A DNA stretch of 64,000 nucleotides. It comes from Tistrella mobilis. Its GTDB lineage: Bacteria > Pseudomonadota > Alphaproteobacteria > Tistrellales > Tistrellaceae. A program made the position numbers and the translations under genes. The notes below the pieces were generated by a model. It saw only the letters and a list, made by a program, of their open reading frames with translations. It was not told where the DNA came from and did no database searches. The DNA lies in assembly GCF_041468085.1 (NCBI RefSeq), contig NZ_CP121017.1, positions 4,747,501 through 4,811,500 of the forward strand, read 5' to 3'. This document shows positions 44,040-53,708 of this stretch, piece after piece. Position 1 is the stretch's first letter; each line of letters opens with the position of its first letter.

Positions 44040-45005
44040 CTAGCCGGTTGCGGGCAGCAGGTTGATCGGTTTGCCCGGGGCGTCTGCAGGCGCCGTCTCG
44101 TCTGGATAAGGTGCCAGGCCCGACGGCGGCACCGGTCCCACCGGCGTGGCCGGCGCCGTCGGCGGTGGCGGCACCTCTCCGGGGGATGGAAGCGCCGGGG
44201 GTACCGGTACCACGGCCTCGGTTGCCGGGGGCGGCGTATCCGATGTAACGGGCGGGGGCGCCTGCATGGCGGCCTGCATTGCCTCCAGACGGCGGCGCAT
44301 CTCGTCGATCTGCCGGCGCTCTGCCGCGGCTTCATTGGCGGTGATGACCCCCTGGCGCACCCAGCCGTCGATCCGCCGGCCATGGGCGTCCAGTTCTTCC
44401 ATGGTCATTTCATTCGGGTAGGGCAGCGTTTCTGCCGGGGCGGGCGGCAACAGGGCATCGATGATCCGTGCCTGTTCGGCCCGCGCCTCTTCGATGGTCA
44501 TCTCGCGCGCGGCGACCATCTGTTTCAGCGCCTCGAAGCGCGCCAGGGTCTCGCCGGGGGTGGGTGCCTGGGCGAGCGGGTCCACGGTGACCGACGGGGT
44601 ATGCGACAGCGGCAGCAGCCCGCCCAGATTGGTCGCCCGGCGTTCCGCCGCCAGCCGGGCCGTCACCAGATCGGCGGCGCGCAACCGCTCCATGGTCTGG
44701 AAGCGCCGTACCAGGCCGGCGTCCAATGCCTGGTCCACCGGGGCGGGGCCCGGCCGTGGCCGGCTGCCGGGCGGCCAGACCACCGGCTGCCAGGCCACCA
44801 TCTGCACCGCGACCGGCGATTCGACCGTGATCGGCGCCTCGACGATGATCGGGTCGGTGCTGGGCAGGATCCGTTCCTCATCCGCCGGCGGTTCGGTCGT
44901 CATGGTCTCCATGCAGCCGGTCAGGATCGCCGGCATGGCCAGCAGGGCCAGCAACAGGGCGATGGGGCGGCGCAGAAACAGGGGCATCGGGCGAACGGGT
45001 GTCAT
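44040..45005 (-). CDS. Proline-rich lipoprotein with SHOCT-like helical repeats
   Basis: A 321-residue lipoprotein I cannot name. The signal region ends in the lipobox LTGC (Cys31). Residues about 145-255 contain helical segments such as RFEALKQMVAAREMTIEEAR and WVRQGVITANEAAAER, which have the short 'length, turn, IT-EE' pattern of SHOCT-like helices. The C-terminal 65 residues are Pro/Ala-rich and probably disordered, suitable for spanning the periplasm or cell wall. Start 45005 gives MTPVRPM; 44987 is possible. It converges with the small lipoprotein gene. Confidence 0.65.
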   Translation of the reverse strand: MTPVRPMPLFLRRPIALLLALLAMPAILTGCMETMTTEPPADEERILPSTDPIIVEAPITVESPVAVQMVAWQPVVWPPGSRPRPGPAPVDQALDAGLVRRFQTMERLRAADLVTARLAAERRATNLGGLLPLSHTPSVTVDPLAQAPTPGETLARFEALKQMVAAREMTIEEARAEQARIIDALLPPAPAETLPYPNEMTMEELDAHGRRIDGWVRQGVITANEAAAERRQIDEMRRRLEAMQAAMQAPPPVTSDTPPPATEAVVPVPPALPSPGEVPPPPTAPATPVGPVPPSGLAPYPDETAPADAPGKPINLLPATG

Positions 45006-45068
45006 GCCCAAGAGAATAGGGTGTCCCGGCCGCGCCCGCCAGCCCTGCCCCTGCGGCAACATGCGGCG

Positions 45069-46601
45069 TCAGCCGATCCGCCGCCCGGCCTCGATATGGG
45101 CCCGACCGCCGCGCAGCCGGCGGTCCAGCCGCTGGGCGAACCGCCCGGTGCCCACGGTCAGGCTCTGAACCGTCTCGGGTTCGGCGGCCAGTTCGGCATG
45201 TCTGTCTGAGAAATAGCCGATTCGGCTATTTTGGCCCATATTCCTAGCCGATCCGTCAAGTGGGGTCATCGCTTCCCACACCGGGCGACCGCCATGGGGA
45301 TCGGGTGCGATCGTATGTTCAAGCCCCATCATCGCCAGCATGGTCGGCATGATGTCGGCGGTACCGGTCGCGGTCTCGATCCTGGCCCCGCTCCGGAAGC
45401 AGTCACCGACCAGCGCCCCCAGGCTCAGGATCTCCTTCGGGTGCAGCCCGCCATGGATGCCCACCCCGTCGCCCAGCCCGTTGTCATGCAGACAGGTCCC
45501 CGTCAGGCCCCACTGATCCGGCGTATCGAAGTTCCGCAATACGAAAACCAGATCGGCTGCACGGGCATGGTCGATGCCCGCCAGCCGCCGGTCGAAGGTC
45601 CCCGGGGCCTGGCCTTCCACCCCGTCCCGGCCGGGGGCCGAAAACACCATGCCGATCTCGTCCATCTCCATCAGCGCTGCCGCCACTTTCGCCGCCAGCG
45701 CCGGGGAACGATCACGCACCAGCATGTTTCCGCAATAACCCGGAATCAGGGCCACATCGGCTCCGTCGGCCAGGTGCCGGTCGACCCTGAACCCCGCCGA
45801 CCTCAGCGCAGCCGCCAGATCGAAGCGCCGTGTCTGGGTAACATGTGCATGATCGGACACGAAAATCAGCTGCACACCGGCAGCCCGGCCCTCGGCTTCC
45901 CACCAGTCGGCCACCCGGCCGATCTGATCATCCACCGCCCGCATCGCGCCCAGCGAGGTTTCGGATCCGATGCCGAAAACGTGGTAGGCATTATCGGGTT
46001 CGCCGTACCACAGAATGGTGACATCCGGCAGGTCTCGGGTGATGACCGTCAGGAAGGCATCGGTCATCCAGCGGGTGCCGGCCAGGTCCGGATACTGCTT
46101 GGGTGCCTCGGGCCGGCCCACCTCGTCCAGGATTGCCCGCACCTCGGCCTCAGGGAAGGAACTTTCGGGCTGGTGGACCGACAGGCACAGGGCATCCAGC
46201 CCGGTCATCGGCTGCTTCAGCCGCACGCTGCCGGCGGAATTGGCCGACAACACCTTCAGCCGCCGGCCGTTGGCCGCCAGAATCTCGCCCAGGGTCGGGG
46301 TCGTGAACAGCCGGCCGTCATAGGCCGCAGTCGCCTTCTCGATCTTGGCGATGTCGTAGCCCTCGAAGCGCTCGCGGGCATCCACCCGGGGATCCAGGAA
46401 GAAGTTCGCCACCATGCCGTGGCCCGACGGCCGGGCGCCGGTCACCAGGGTCGGCAGGTTGACATAGGTCTCGGTCGGGAAGGCGGCGGAATGGCGTGCC
46501 AGCACCGTGCCCCGCTTCAGCAGCGCCGTCAGCACCGGCATGCGATCGTGGGTGACGAGTTCCGGGCGCAGGCCGTCCAGGCCGATCAGCAGAAAGCGCA
46601 T
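45069..46601 (-). CDS. Alkaline-phosphatase-superfamily phosphodiesterase
   Basis: A 510-residue hydrolase of the type I phosphodiesterase/nucleotide pyrophosphatase group. Metal-binding Asp9 is in GLDGLRPE, the nucleophile Thr43 in FPTETYVNLPTL, and metal ligands follow in SDHAH near residue 265. Later GIHGGLHPKE supplies another. It has no signal peptide. The family cleaves phosphodiester or phosphonate bonds. Its divergence from a GntR/UTRA regulator resembles phosphonate-type operons, but no phosphonate gene is adjacent. The start 46601 (MRFLLIGLDG) is clear from the motif. Confidence 0.87.
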   Translation of the reverse strand: MRFLLIGLDGLRPELVTHDRMPVLTALLKRGTVLARHSAAFPTETYVNLPTLVTGARPSGHGMVANFFLDPRVDARERFEGYDIAKIEKATAAYDGRLFTTPTLGEILAANGRRLKVLSANSAGSVRLKQPMTGLDALCLSVHQPESSFPEAEVRAILDEVGRPEAPKQYPDLAGTRWMTDAFLTVITRDLPDVTILWYGEPDNAYHVFGIGSETSLGAMRAVDDQIGRVADWWEAEGRAAGVQLIFVSDHAHVTQTRRFDLAAALRSAGFRVDRHLADGADVALIPGYCGNMLVRDRSPALAAKVAAALMEMDEIGMVFSAPGRDGVEGQAPGTFDRRLAGIDHARAADLVFVLRNFDTPDQWGLTGTCLHDNGLGDGVGIHGGLHPKEILSLGALVGDCFRSGARIETATGTADIMPTMLAMMGLEHTIAPDPHGGRPVWEAMTPLDGSARNMGQNSRIGYFSDRHAELAAEPETVQSLTVGTGRFAQRLDRRLRGGRAHIEAGRRIG

Positions 46602-46702
46602 GGGGATGAACTCCGGGGGCGGCGGCTGCCGTGAGGATCGGAAGACGAGTGACATACCAGGATGATGTTGCACCTGTGCGGATGGCCTGCCTAGGGCTGA
46701 CT

Positions 46703-46711
46703 GGTTTAACC
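46703..46711. promoter_or_regulatory. Putative GntR operator half-set 1
   Basis: GGTTTAACC, within the near-palindrome CTGGTTTAACCCAG (46701-46714), about 100 bp upstream of the phosphodiesterase start. Confidence 0.5.
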
Positions 46712-46762
46712 CAGAAAAGGATCCTGTCTTCGGCTCTGGCGGCAGGTCCGCCGCTGCTGCTA

Positions 46763-46771
46763 GGTTGAACC
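46763..46771. promoter_or_regulatory. Putative GntR operator half-set 2
   Basis: GGTTGAACC, the same GGTTNAACC pattern 60 bp from the first site and 11 bp before the ATG at 46783 of the regulator gene. Confidence 0.5.
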
Positions 46772-46782
46772 GGTTTCCCCGG

Positions 46783-47496
46783 ATGGACGATCGGATGACC
46801 CTGCGCGACCCCATCTATCTCAAGGCCAAGACATATCTGAGTGAAGGTCTGGACGAGGGCCGCTGGTGTCCGGGTGACAAGCTGCCCTCGGAACGCGATC
46901 TGGCGCGCCAGCTCCTGCTGGACCGCAATCTCGTCCGTCACGCCCTGATGGCGCTGGAAGGCGAAGGGCGGGTGATGCGGCTGGATCGCCGGGGCTGGTT
47001 CGCCACACCGCCGCGCCTGGCCTTCGACCCGGTCAACCACGTCAACTTCGCCCGGGCCGCGCGCGAACAGGGGCGGGAGCCCGGCTGGCAGTCGCTTCAG
47101 CGCGACATGGTGCCAGCCCCCGGGCCGGAGGCGCGGGCGATGCGGATCCCGGCCGGCACGCCGCTTCTGCGCACCTTTGCCTGGGGCGCGCTCGACGGGG
47201 TGAAGGTCTATGTGGAAGAGACTTTCTACAACCCTCGTCTCGGTCCGGTTGCCGACACGCGCTGGCACGGAAGATCCACCACCGAGGTCTGGGAACAGGA
47301 ATTCGGGATCCGGCCCCGCCAGCGCAATCTTCTGGTCCGTCCCGTGCGGCTGGCGGGGGAGGTGCTTGAGGTTCTGGCACTGGCCCCGGGTGCTCCGGGC
47401 GTGTACATCCGTCGGATCAAGGTCGACGAGGTGGGGAATGTCATCGAGATCGACCATGAATACTGGCGGTTCGATGCCGTCGAATTCAGAATGTAG
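46783..47496 (+). CDS. GntR-family regulator with UTRA ligand domain
   Basis: A 237-residue repressor-type regulator. The GntR winged HTH (residues 8-80) includes GDKLPSERDLARQL and RNLVRHALMALEGEG; the UTRA effector domain (about 90-237) has LLVRPVRLAGEVLEVLAL and VYIRRIKVDEVG, binding a small molecule. It is of the PhnF/HutC group. ATG 46783 or 46795 are both usable; a TTG at 46765 falls inside the putative operator and is rejected. It is divergent from the phosphodiesterase gene, its likely target. Confidence 0.88.
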   Translation: MDDRMTLRDPIYLKAKTYLSEGLDEGRWCPGDKLPSERDLARQLLLDRNLVRHALMALEGEGRVMRLDRRGWFATPPRLAFDPVNHVNFARAAREQGREPGWQSLQRDMVPAPGPEARAMRIPAGTPLLRTFAWGALDGVKVYVEETFYNPRLGPVADTRWHGRSTTEVWEQEFGIRPRQRNLLVRPVRLAGEVLEVLALAPGAPGVYIRRIKVDEVGNVIEIDHEYWRFDAVEFRM

Positions 47497-47502
47497 GCCT
47501 GA

Positions 47503-48675
<1,173 letters not shown>

Positions 48676-48679
48676 CCCG

Positions 48680-49549
48680 ATGATCGTGAAGAACATGGAG
48701 ACGATCTCCACCAGCCGCTGTTTTGGCGGTACCCAGGGGATCTACGCCCATGCATCGGCCGAGACCCGCACCCGCATGCGGTTCTCGGTCTTCGTGCCGC
48801 CGCAGGCAGAGCAGGGGCCGGTGCCGGTGGTCTGGTTCCTGTCGGGGCTGACCTGCACGGAAGAGAACTTCACCGTCAAGGCCGGTGCCCAGCGCATGGC
48901 TGCGGCGCTTGGGCTGATGCTGGTCGCCCCCGATACCAGCCCGCGCGGGGTGGACGACGGCGGCGAGACGGTGCCCGACGATCCCGAGGGCGCCTGGGAT
49001 TTCGGCCTGGGGGCCGGCTTCTATGTCGATGCCACCGAAGCCCCCTGGGCGCGCAACTACCGGATGTTCTCCTACATTTCGGACGAGTTGCCGCAGCTGA
49101 TCGCCGGGGCCTTCCCGGCCGATATGGAGGCCCAGGGCATCATGGGCCATTCCATGGGCGGCCATGGTGCGCTGACCATCGCGCTGCGCCATCCCGGCCG
49201 GTTCCGGTCGGTCTCGGCCTTCGCGCCCATCGTGTCGCCGTTGAACTGCCCCTGGGGCGAAAAGGCGCTGGGCGGCTATCTGGGGCCCGATCGCAGCGGC
49301 TGGCGGGCCCATGACGCCGTCGCCCTGATCGAGGACGGCGCTCGCTGCCCGCATATCCTGGTCGACCAGGGCATGGCCGACGGGTTCGTCGCCAGCCAGC
49401 TGAAGCCCGAACTGCTGGAAGCCGCCTGCAATGCCGCCGGTCAGCCGCTGACGCTCAACCGGCGCGACGGCTATGACCACAGCTACTACTTCATCGCCAG
49501 CTTCATGGAAGACCATCTCCGCTGGCATGCGGCGGCGCTCAGGGACTGA
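48680..49549 (+). CDS. fghA: S-formylglutathione hydrolase
   Basis: This serine hydrolase releases formate and glutathione from S-formylglutathione. The nucleophile lies in GHSMGGHG, the Asp in LVDQGMADGFV-type, and the His in DHSYYFIASF. PVVWFLSGLTCTEENF (residues about 50-65) is diagnostic. The 289-residue length is normal. The ATG at 48680 is 4 bp after the adhC stop; ATG 48695 is an alternative. With adhC it forms a formaldehyde-detoxification pair. Confidence 0.95.
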   Translation: MIVKNMETISTSRCFGGTQGIYAHASAETRTRMRFSVFVPPQAEQGPVPVVWFLSGLTCTEENFTVKAGAQRMAAALGLMLVAPDTSPRGVDDGGETVPDDPEGAWDFGLGAGFYVDATEAPWARNYRMFSYISDELPQLIAGAFPADMEAQGIMGHSMGGHGALTIALRHPGRFRSVSAFAPIVSPLNCPWGEKALGGYLGPDRSGWRAHDAVALIEDGARCPHILVDQGMADGFVASQLKPELLEAACNAAGQPLTLNRRDGYDHSYYFIASFMEDHLRWHAAALRD

Positions 49550-49593
49550 TATCGTCCATCGGCCCGGGGTGGGAGGGATGACGTCGGGCGAGA

Positions 49594-50115
49594 TCAGGCC
49601 TCGTCCGGCTCCTCTCCGTCCCCGCCCTGCGGGCGCTTATCCGGATGGGCCGGAGCATCGGGGTCGGTGAGTGCCCGGATCAGATCGGCAATCGCCCGAC
49701 GGGCCAGCGGATGCGATACCGCTTCGATACGTGGCGGTTCCGGAGGGCTGCGATCAGGCGTGCGGCGGCGCGGGGGGACCGTCATCGGGTCGGTGGTGTC
49801 GTCGAGCAGGGCGGAGGGAGCCACTTCCAGCACGTCTGCCAGCATCACCAGCGTGCTGGCGGCGATGCGGTTACGGCCCTTCTCGTATTTCTGAAGCTGC
49901 TGGAAACTGATGCCGAGCGCCGCGGCACAGCGTTGCTGGGTGAGCCCGCGCGCACGACGGATGGTGCGGATCCGTCGGCCGACCGCCGTAGCGAAGACCT
50001 CCTCCGTGACCTTCCCGCGCCGTGCGCCCGACGACGGCGCCAGATCGTCGCCATCATCCTCCCACAGGTCATCGGCTTCCCACAAAACGGTCGTGCCGGA
50101 ATACAGCAGCTCCAT
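49594..50115 (-). CDS. XRE-family transcriptional regulator
   Basis: A 173-residue regulator. The HTH is at about residues 44-98 with LTQQRCAAALGISFQQLQKYEKG and NRIAASTLVMLADVLEV. The N-terminal 35 residues are acidic (DDLWEDDGDD) and the C-terminal tail is Pro/Arg-rich. The start ATG 50115 follows GGAGG at a good distance; an upstream GTG at 50169 lacks one. The recognition helix is like that of the regulator at 26187-26867, so both belong to one common alphaproteobacterial type. Targets unknown. Confidence 0.87.
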   Translation of the reverse strand: MELLYSGTTVLWEADDLWEDDGDDLAPSSGARRGKVTEEVFATAVGRRIRTIRRARGLTQQRCAAALGISFQQLQKYEKGRNRIAASTLVMLADVLEVAPSALLDDTTDPMTVPPRRRTPDRSPPEPPRIEAVSHPLARRAIADLIRALTDPDAPAHPDKRPQGGDGEEPDEA

Positions 50116-50297
50116 CCACGTCCTCCCGTCGGCAGAGTACAGGCGTACTTCCACCTCAGATTGAAGCACATTTCGTGAGGAGAGCGCTACATATCAATCG
50201 CCATGCGAGATGGGCGGCAAGGCCTGTGCCACGTGATGAGAACTCGACCAGAGGTAATGCGACCGCCGATGAGCGACGGCAGCCGCATTTCAGGCGA

Positions 50298-50651
50298 TCA
50301 GAGCAGGGTGTCGATGGCTTCGGTCGGGCGGCCGATCACGGCGCGGCTGCCGCGTAGCACAACCGGGCGCTCGATCAGCCGCGGCGTTGCGGCCATGGCG
50401 GCGACGAGATCGGCATCGTCCTTCGCCGGATCATCCAGGCCAAGCCCCTTGTATTCCGGTTCGGCCTTGCGGATCAGTGCTCTGGCGCCGCCCACCGCCG
50501 CGGCGACGCGGGCGATCTCTTCGGCCGAAGGTGGCGTGTCCAGATAGCGCAACACGTGTGGCGTCAGGCCACGAGCCTCGATCCGCTCAAGGGCTGCACG
50601 CGATTTGGAGCAGCGCGGGTTGTGCCAGATCACGATCTCGTCGGTGGTCAT
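50298..50651 (-). CDS. arsC: Arsenate reductase (glutaredoxin-type)
   Basis: A 117-residue ArsC-family protein. The catalytic Cys14 is in HNPRCSKSRAAL, and the anion-binding Arg is in TPRLIERPVV. The enzyme reduces arsenate with glutathione and glutaredoxin. Because the Spx/ArsC family includes other reductases, the substrate is inferred. The ATG at 50651 starts MTTDEIVIWHN. It follows gshB with a 19-bp gap on the same strand, giving it a direct link to glutathione supply. No other ars gene is present. Confidence 0.85.
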   Translation of the reverse strand: MTTDEIVIWHNPRCSKSRAALERIEARGLTPHVLRYLDTPPSAEEIARVAAAVGGARALIRKAEPEYKGLGLDDPAKDDADLVAAMAATPRLIERPVVLRGSRAVIGRPTEAIDTLL

Positions 50652-50670
50652 GGTGGGTATCCGTTCCGGT

Positions 50671-51612
50671 TCAGCTGCGCTTCGCTTCGATGGCATCCCA
50701 GATCGCCGCGGCGAGATCGGTGCCGTCGAAGCGCTCGATCTCCTGCAGGCCCGTGGGCGAGGTGACGTTGATTTCGGTCAGATAGTCGCCGATCACGTCG
50801 ATGCCGACGAAGATCAGCCCCTGCCGGCGCAGTTCCGGGCCGATCGCCTCGCAGATCTCGCGCTCGCGCGGGGTGAGTGCCGTGGGCTCGGGGCGGCCGC
50901 CGACATGCATGTTCGACCGGGCCTCTCCCTCGGCCGGCACGCGGTTGATGGCGCCCAGCGGCTCACCATCGACCAGGATGATGCGCTTGTCGCCCTTGCG
51001 CACGTCGGACAGATAGCGCTGGGCGATGATCGGCTCGCGGCCCAGCCGGCTGAACACCTCGATCGCGCTGTTGAAGTTCTCGTCGTCCGGGCGGATGCGG
51101 AACACGGCCGCACCGCCATTGCCGTAGAGCGGCTTCAGGATGATGTCGCGGTGCTCGGCCCGGAAATCGCGCAGGGCCTGGACATCGGCCGTGATCAGGG
51201 TCGGCGGTGCCAGTTCGGGATAATGGGTCACCAGCAGCTTTTCGGGGGCATTGCGCACCGAATGCGGGTCGTTCACCACCAGGGTCCGGGGATGAACGTG
51301 CTCCAGGATATGGGTGGTGGTGATGTACGCCATGTCGAAGGGCGGATCCTGGCGGAGCAGCACGACGTCCATGGTGGTCAGGTCGCGCAGCTCCAGGGCT
51401 CCCAGGCGGAAATGGTCGCCGGCCATGCGGCGCACGGTGACCTCGTGGCCGCGGGCGGTGACCTTGCCGTCGCGCAGCGCCAGATCGCGGGGCAGGTAAT
51501 AGAACAGGCTGTGCCCGCGACGCTCGGCCTCCAGCATCAGGGCGAATGTGCTGTCGGCATTGATGTCGATCGACTGGATCGGGTCCATCTGGACCGCGAC
51601 GGCGAGGCTCAT
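50671..51612 (-). CDS. gshB: Glutathione synthetase
   Basis: GshB joins gamma-glutamylcysteine and glycine with ATP to make glutathione. The 313-residue product has the ATP-grasp arrangement: [21 protein letters not shown] (start), [31 protein letters not shown] (ATP-binding loop) and [19 protein letters not shown] (metal-binding residues). The start ATG is at 51612. It sits in the familiar rsmI–yraN–...–gshB order and is 19 bp upstream of arsC. Confidence 0.97.
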   Translation of the reverse strand: MSLAVAVQMDPIQSIDINADSTFALMLEAERRGHSLFYYLPRDLALRDGKVTARGHEVTVRRMAGDHFRLGALELRDLTTMDVVLLRQDPPFDMAYITTTHILEHVHPRTLVVNDPHSVRNAPEKLLVTHYPELAPPTLITADVQALRDFRAEHRDIILKPLYGNGGAAVFRIRPDDENFNSAIEVFSRLGREPIIAQRYLSDVRKGDKRIILVDGEPLGAINRVPAEGEARSNMHVGGRPEPTALTPREREICEAIGPELRRQGLIFVGIDVIGDYLTEINVTSPTGLQEIERFDGTDLAAAIWDAIEAKRS

Positions 51613-51727
51613 GGGACGGGAACTCCTCAGCGCGGATGAAGCCTGTGGCGGCCGATATGGGGTGGATCCGGGGGCGGCGGAAGACCGGGCGATCCTGATC
51701 CCACTCTATTGCGGATCCCGTCCCGGC

Positions 51728-52609
51728 TCAGTTCAGTTCGGCGCGCAGCCGTTCGACCAGGGTGAGGGCCCGCCGGCGGGGTTCTTCGGCAGTGGTGTTG
51801 GCGGCGAAGACCTCCAGAGCCTGCACGGCGCCCAGCTGTTCGCCCAGCCGGGCGCGCATCAGCCCCAGCTCGTACCACAGCGCCCAGTCGGTGGGGGCGA
51901 TCAGCAGCATGCGCGCCAGCACGTCGCGGGCGCGGTCCAGCTCGCCTCGGCCGGCGGCGCGGATTTTCAGATTGTTCTGCAGGCGCAGCAGCACCGCCCG
52001 CCGGTCCACCGCCCGATAATGCTCGGGTTCCAGCTCGGCGGTGTCGCCCGCCACCTGCTTCAGCAGTGCGCGAAGATCCGAGGTTTCCACCACCCGGCCA
52101 CGGTCGAAAGGATCGACCAGCACCCGGTCCATGCCGCCTTCCACCCGGATCAGGAAATGGGCGGGAAAATTGACCCCCACGACCGGCCAGCCCAGCGTTT
52201 CGCCCAGATGCATGGCCAGCACGCCCAGGGCCACCGGCAGGCCGCGGCGGCGTTCCAGCACCCGGGCCAGGCTCGCATTGTCGTCGTGGTCATAGGTCTC
52301 GTCGTCGCCGTCGAAACCGTAGCGGCCGTGAAGGATATCTGCGATCAGCACCGCCCGGTCGCGGGCGCCGTCATCGGCATCGGCGGCATCGACCCCGGTC
52401 TTCAGCCCGCGGGCCATGGCCTCGGTCTCGGCGGCCAGGGATATCTCTTCCAGCAGTGCCCGCGCCTTTGCGAGATCGGCTGTCGGATGGTCGAGTGCCG
52501 AGAGCAGCAGGGCTGTTTCCGCGATCGGGATCGCCTCGTCGTCCAGCCGGCCGACGGCTTCCAGTCTGCGGGCGATGGCCGCCCGCTCCGACGGGGCGCC
52601 CGCGCTCAT
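51728..52609 (-). CDS. SirB1-like transglutaminase-fold protein with TPR tail
   Basis: A 293-residue protein of the SirB1/transglutaminase-like group. The N-terminal half carries RRRGLPVALGVLAMHLGETLGWPVVGVNFPAHFLIR-type sequence (split here; key pieces are GLPVALGV and VNFPAHFLIR), the family's usual His region. The C-terminal part has tetratricopeptide-like helices (LLIAPTDWALWYELGLMRA). SirB1 proteins are of uncertain function, sometimes linked with kdsA and peptide-chain-release genes. The start overlaps the BON gene stop by 4 bp. No obvious catalytic Cys is seen. Confidence 0.83.
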   Translation of the reverse strand: MSAGAPSERAAIARRLEAVGRLDDEAIPIAETALLLSALDHPTADLAKARALLEEISLAAETEAMARGLKTGVDAADADDGARDRAVLIADILHGRYGFDGDDETYDHDDNASLARVLERRRGLPVALGVLAMHLGETLGWPVVGVNFPAHFLIRVEGGMDRVLVDPFDRGRVVETSDLRALLKQVAGDTAELEPEHYRAVDRRAVLLRLQNNLKIRAAGRGELDRARDVLARMLLIAPTDWALWYELGLMRARLGEQLGAVQALEVFAANTTAEEPRRRALTLVERLRAELN

Positions 52610-53229
52610 GCCCCGGCCCCCGGCCGCTTGACCTCGACATAGGACACCACCCGTTTGACCCCTGAAATGCCGCGGGCGATCTCCACGGCGCGGGCATGTT
52701 CCGCATCGCTGGCCGCAAGCCCGATCAGATAGACCACGGCGCCAGAGACCTCGATGTTGTAGTTGAAGGAATTGACCGTCTTGTCGGCCAGAAGGGCGGC
52801 CCGGACCTTTGTGGTGAGCCAGGTGTCACGTGCGTAGTCGCCGAGATCGCCCTCCCCCACCACGCGGATCTCGTCCATCACCTGCGTGACGCCCGGAACG
52901 CCCCGCGCGATGCTCACCGCCTCGGACTTCCAGGTCTGGGTGGCCACCCGGCCGGTCAGCAGCACCCGGCCCTGATTGACCTGGATGTGCACCGGGCGGT
53001 AAAGCTCGTCGACCTGGCGCTCGAAGTAACGCCGGGCGATGCCGGCGCGGATATCGGCATCCGACACCACGCCGCCGACGCCGCGTTCATCCGCGGCGGC
53101 CGAGACGGCCGTGGCACCGCCGGTGGCCACGGCAGCGGCACAGGCCTGAAGCAGGCCGGCCAGGGCAATCGCGACCAGCGGCAGGGCCAGGCGACGGAGA
53201 TGAGTGGTCCGGGAAAGAAGCTCGGTCAT
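52606..53229 (-). CDS. BON-domain outer-membrane lipoprotein (DolP/OsmY-like)
   Basis: A 207-residue lipoprotein with lipobox LQAC (Cys30) after a hydrophobic signal. Two BON domains follow at about residues 70-135 and 140-200, with VHIQVNQGRVLLTGRV and NIEVSGAVVYLIGLAASDAEHARA. DolP/YraP-type proteins guard outer-membrane integrity and bind anionic lipid. The gene lies between yraN and the SirB1-like gene, and its stop overlaps the latter by 4 bp. That agrees with the yraN–dolP link known in enterobacteria. Confidence 0.88.
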   Translation of the reverse strand: MTELLSRTTHLRRLALPLVAIALAGLLQACAAAVATGGATAVSAAADERGVGGVVSDADIRAGIARRYFERQVDELYRPVHIQVNQGRVLLTGRVATQTWKSEAVSIARGVPGVTQVMDEIRVVGEGDLGDYARDTWLTTKVRAALLADKTVNSFNYNIEVSGAVVYLIGLAASDAEHARAVEIARGISGVKRVVSYVEVKRPGAGA

Positions 53230-53318
53230 GGGCTCGGTCGTCGGGGGTGACGTCAGAAGTTGAACGGCTGGCGCATCCTAGCACCGCCTGCGGGCGCTGC
53301 GCCATGCGGTGTGCGCGG

Positions 53319-53708
53319 TCAGGATCCGTCAGGGCGCCAGGCATCGGGCAGATGGTGCGGCAGGCCCAGCCGGTCGACCCAGATCAGATCGAAGCGCAGG
53401 CCTTCGACACCGCCGGCCCCCAGCGCCTCGCCGCGCGCCAGCACCCAGTCGGCGGCGCGGGCCAGACGGTGGCGTTGGGCCGGCAGCACCGCCTCGCCGG
53501 CGGTTGCCCGATCCGGGCGGCGCTTGACCTCGACGACGGCGAGCATCCGCCCGCGCCGGGCCAGGATATCGATCTCGCCTGCGGGTGTCTTCAGCCGCCG
53601 GGCCAGGATCCGCCAGCCGGTGAGACGCAGGCGAAGTGCCGCCAGCGCCTCCGCCCGCCGGCCGGCACGTTCCGACGACCGGCCACGGGCGGCACGGGGG
53701 CCGCTCAC
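53319..53708 (-). CDS. yraN: YraN/UPF0102 nuclease-fold protein
   Basis: A 129-residue UPF0102 protein with the restriction-endonuclease-like core: GEIDILARRGRMLAVVEVKRR (split: Glu45, Asp47, then Glu60 and Lys62), matching the E-D-ExK arrangement. It is a presumed Holliday-junction-resolvase-related protein; no activity is proven for the family. The start overlaps the rsmI stop by 4 bp, the usual operon partner. The name is well supported by order and motif. Confidence 0.92.
   Translation of the reverse strand: MSGPRAARGRSSERAGRRAEALAALRLRLTGWRILARRLKTPAGEIDILARRGRMLAVVEVKRRPDRATAGEAVLPAQRHRLARAADWVLARGEALGAGGVEGLRFDLIWVDRLGLPHHLPDAWRPDGS

Noticed and set aside
50221-50240. CACGTG at 50229-50234 as a third parS
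   Set aside because: Only the central hexamer matches; the flanking bases GTGC/ATGA do not fit the core found at 918 and 3101.
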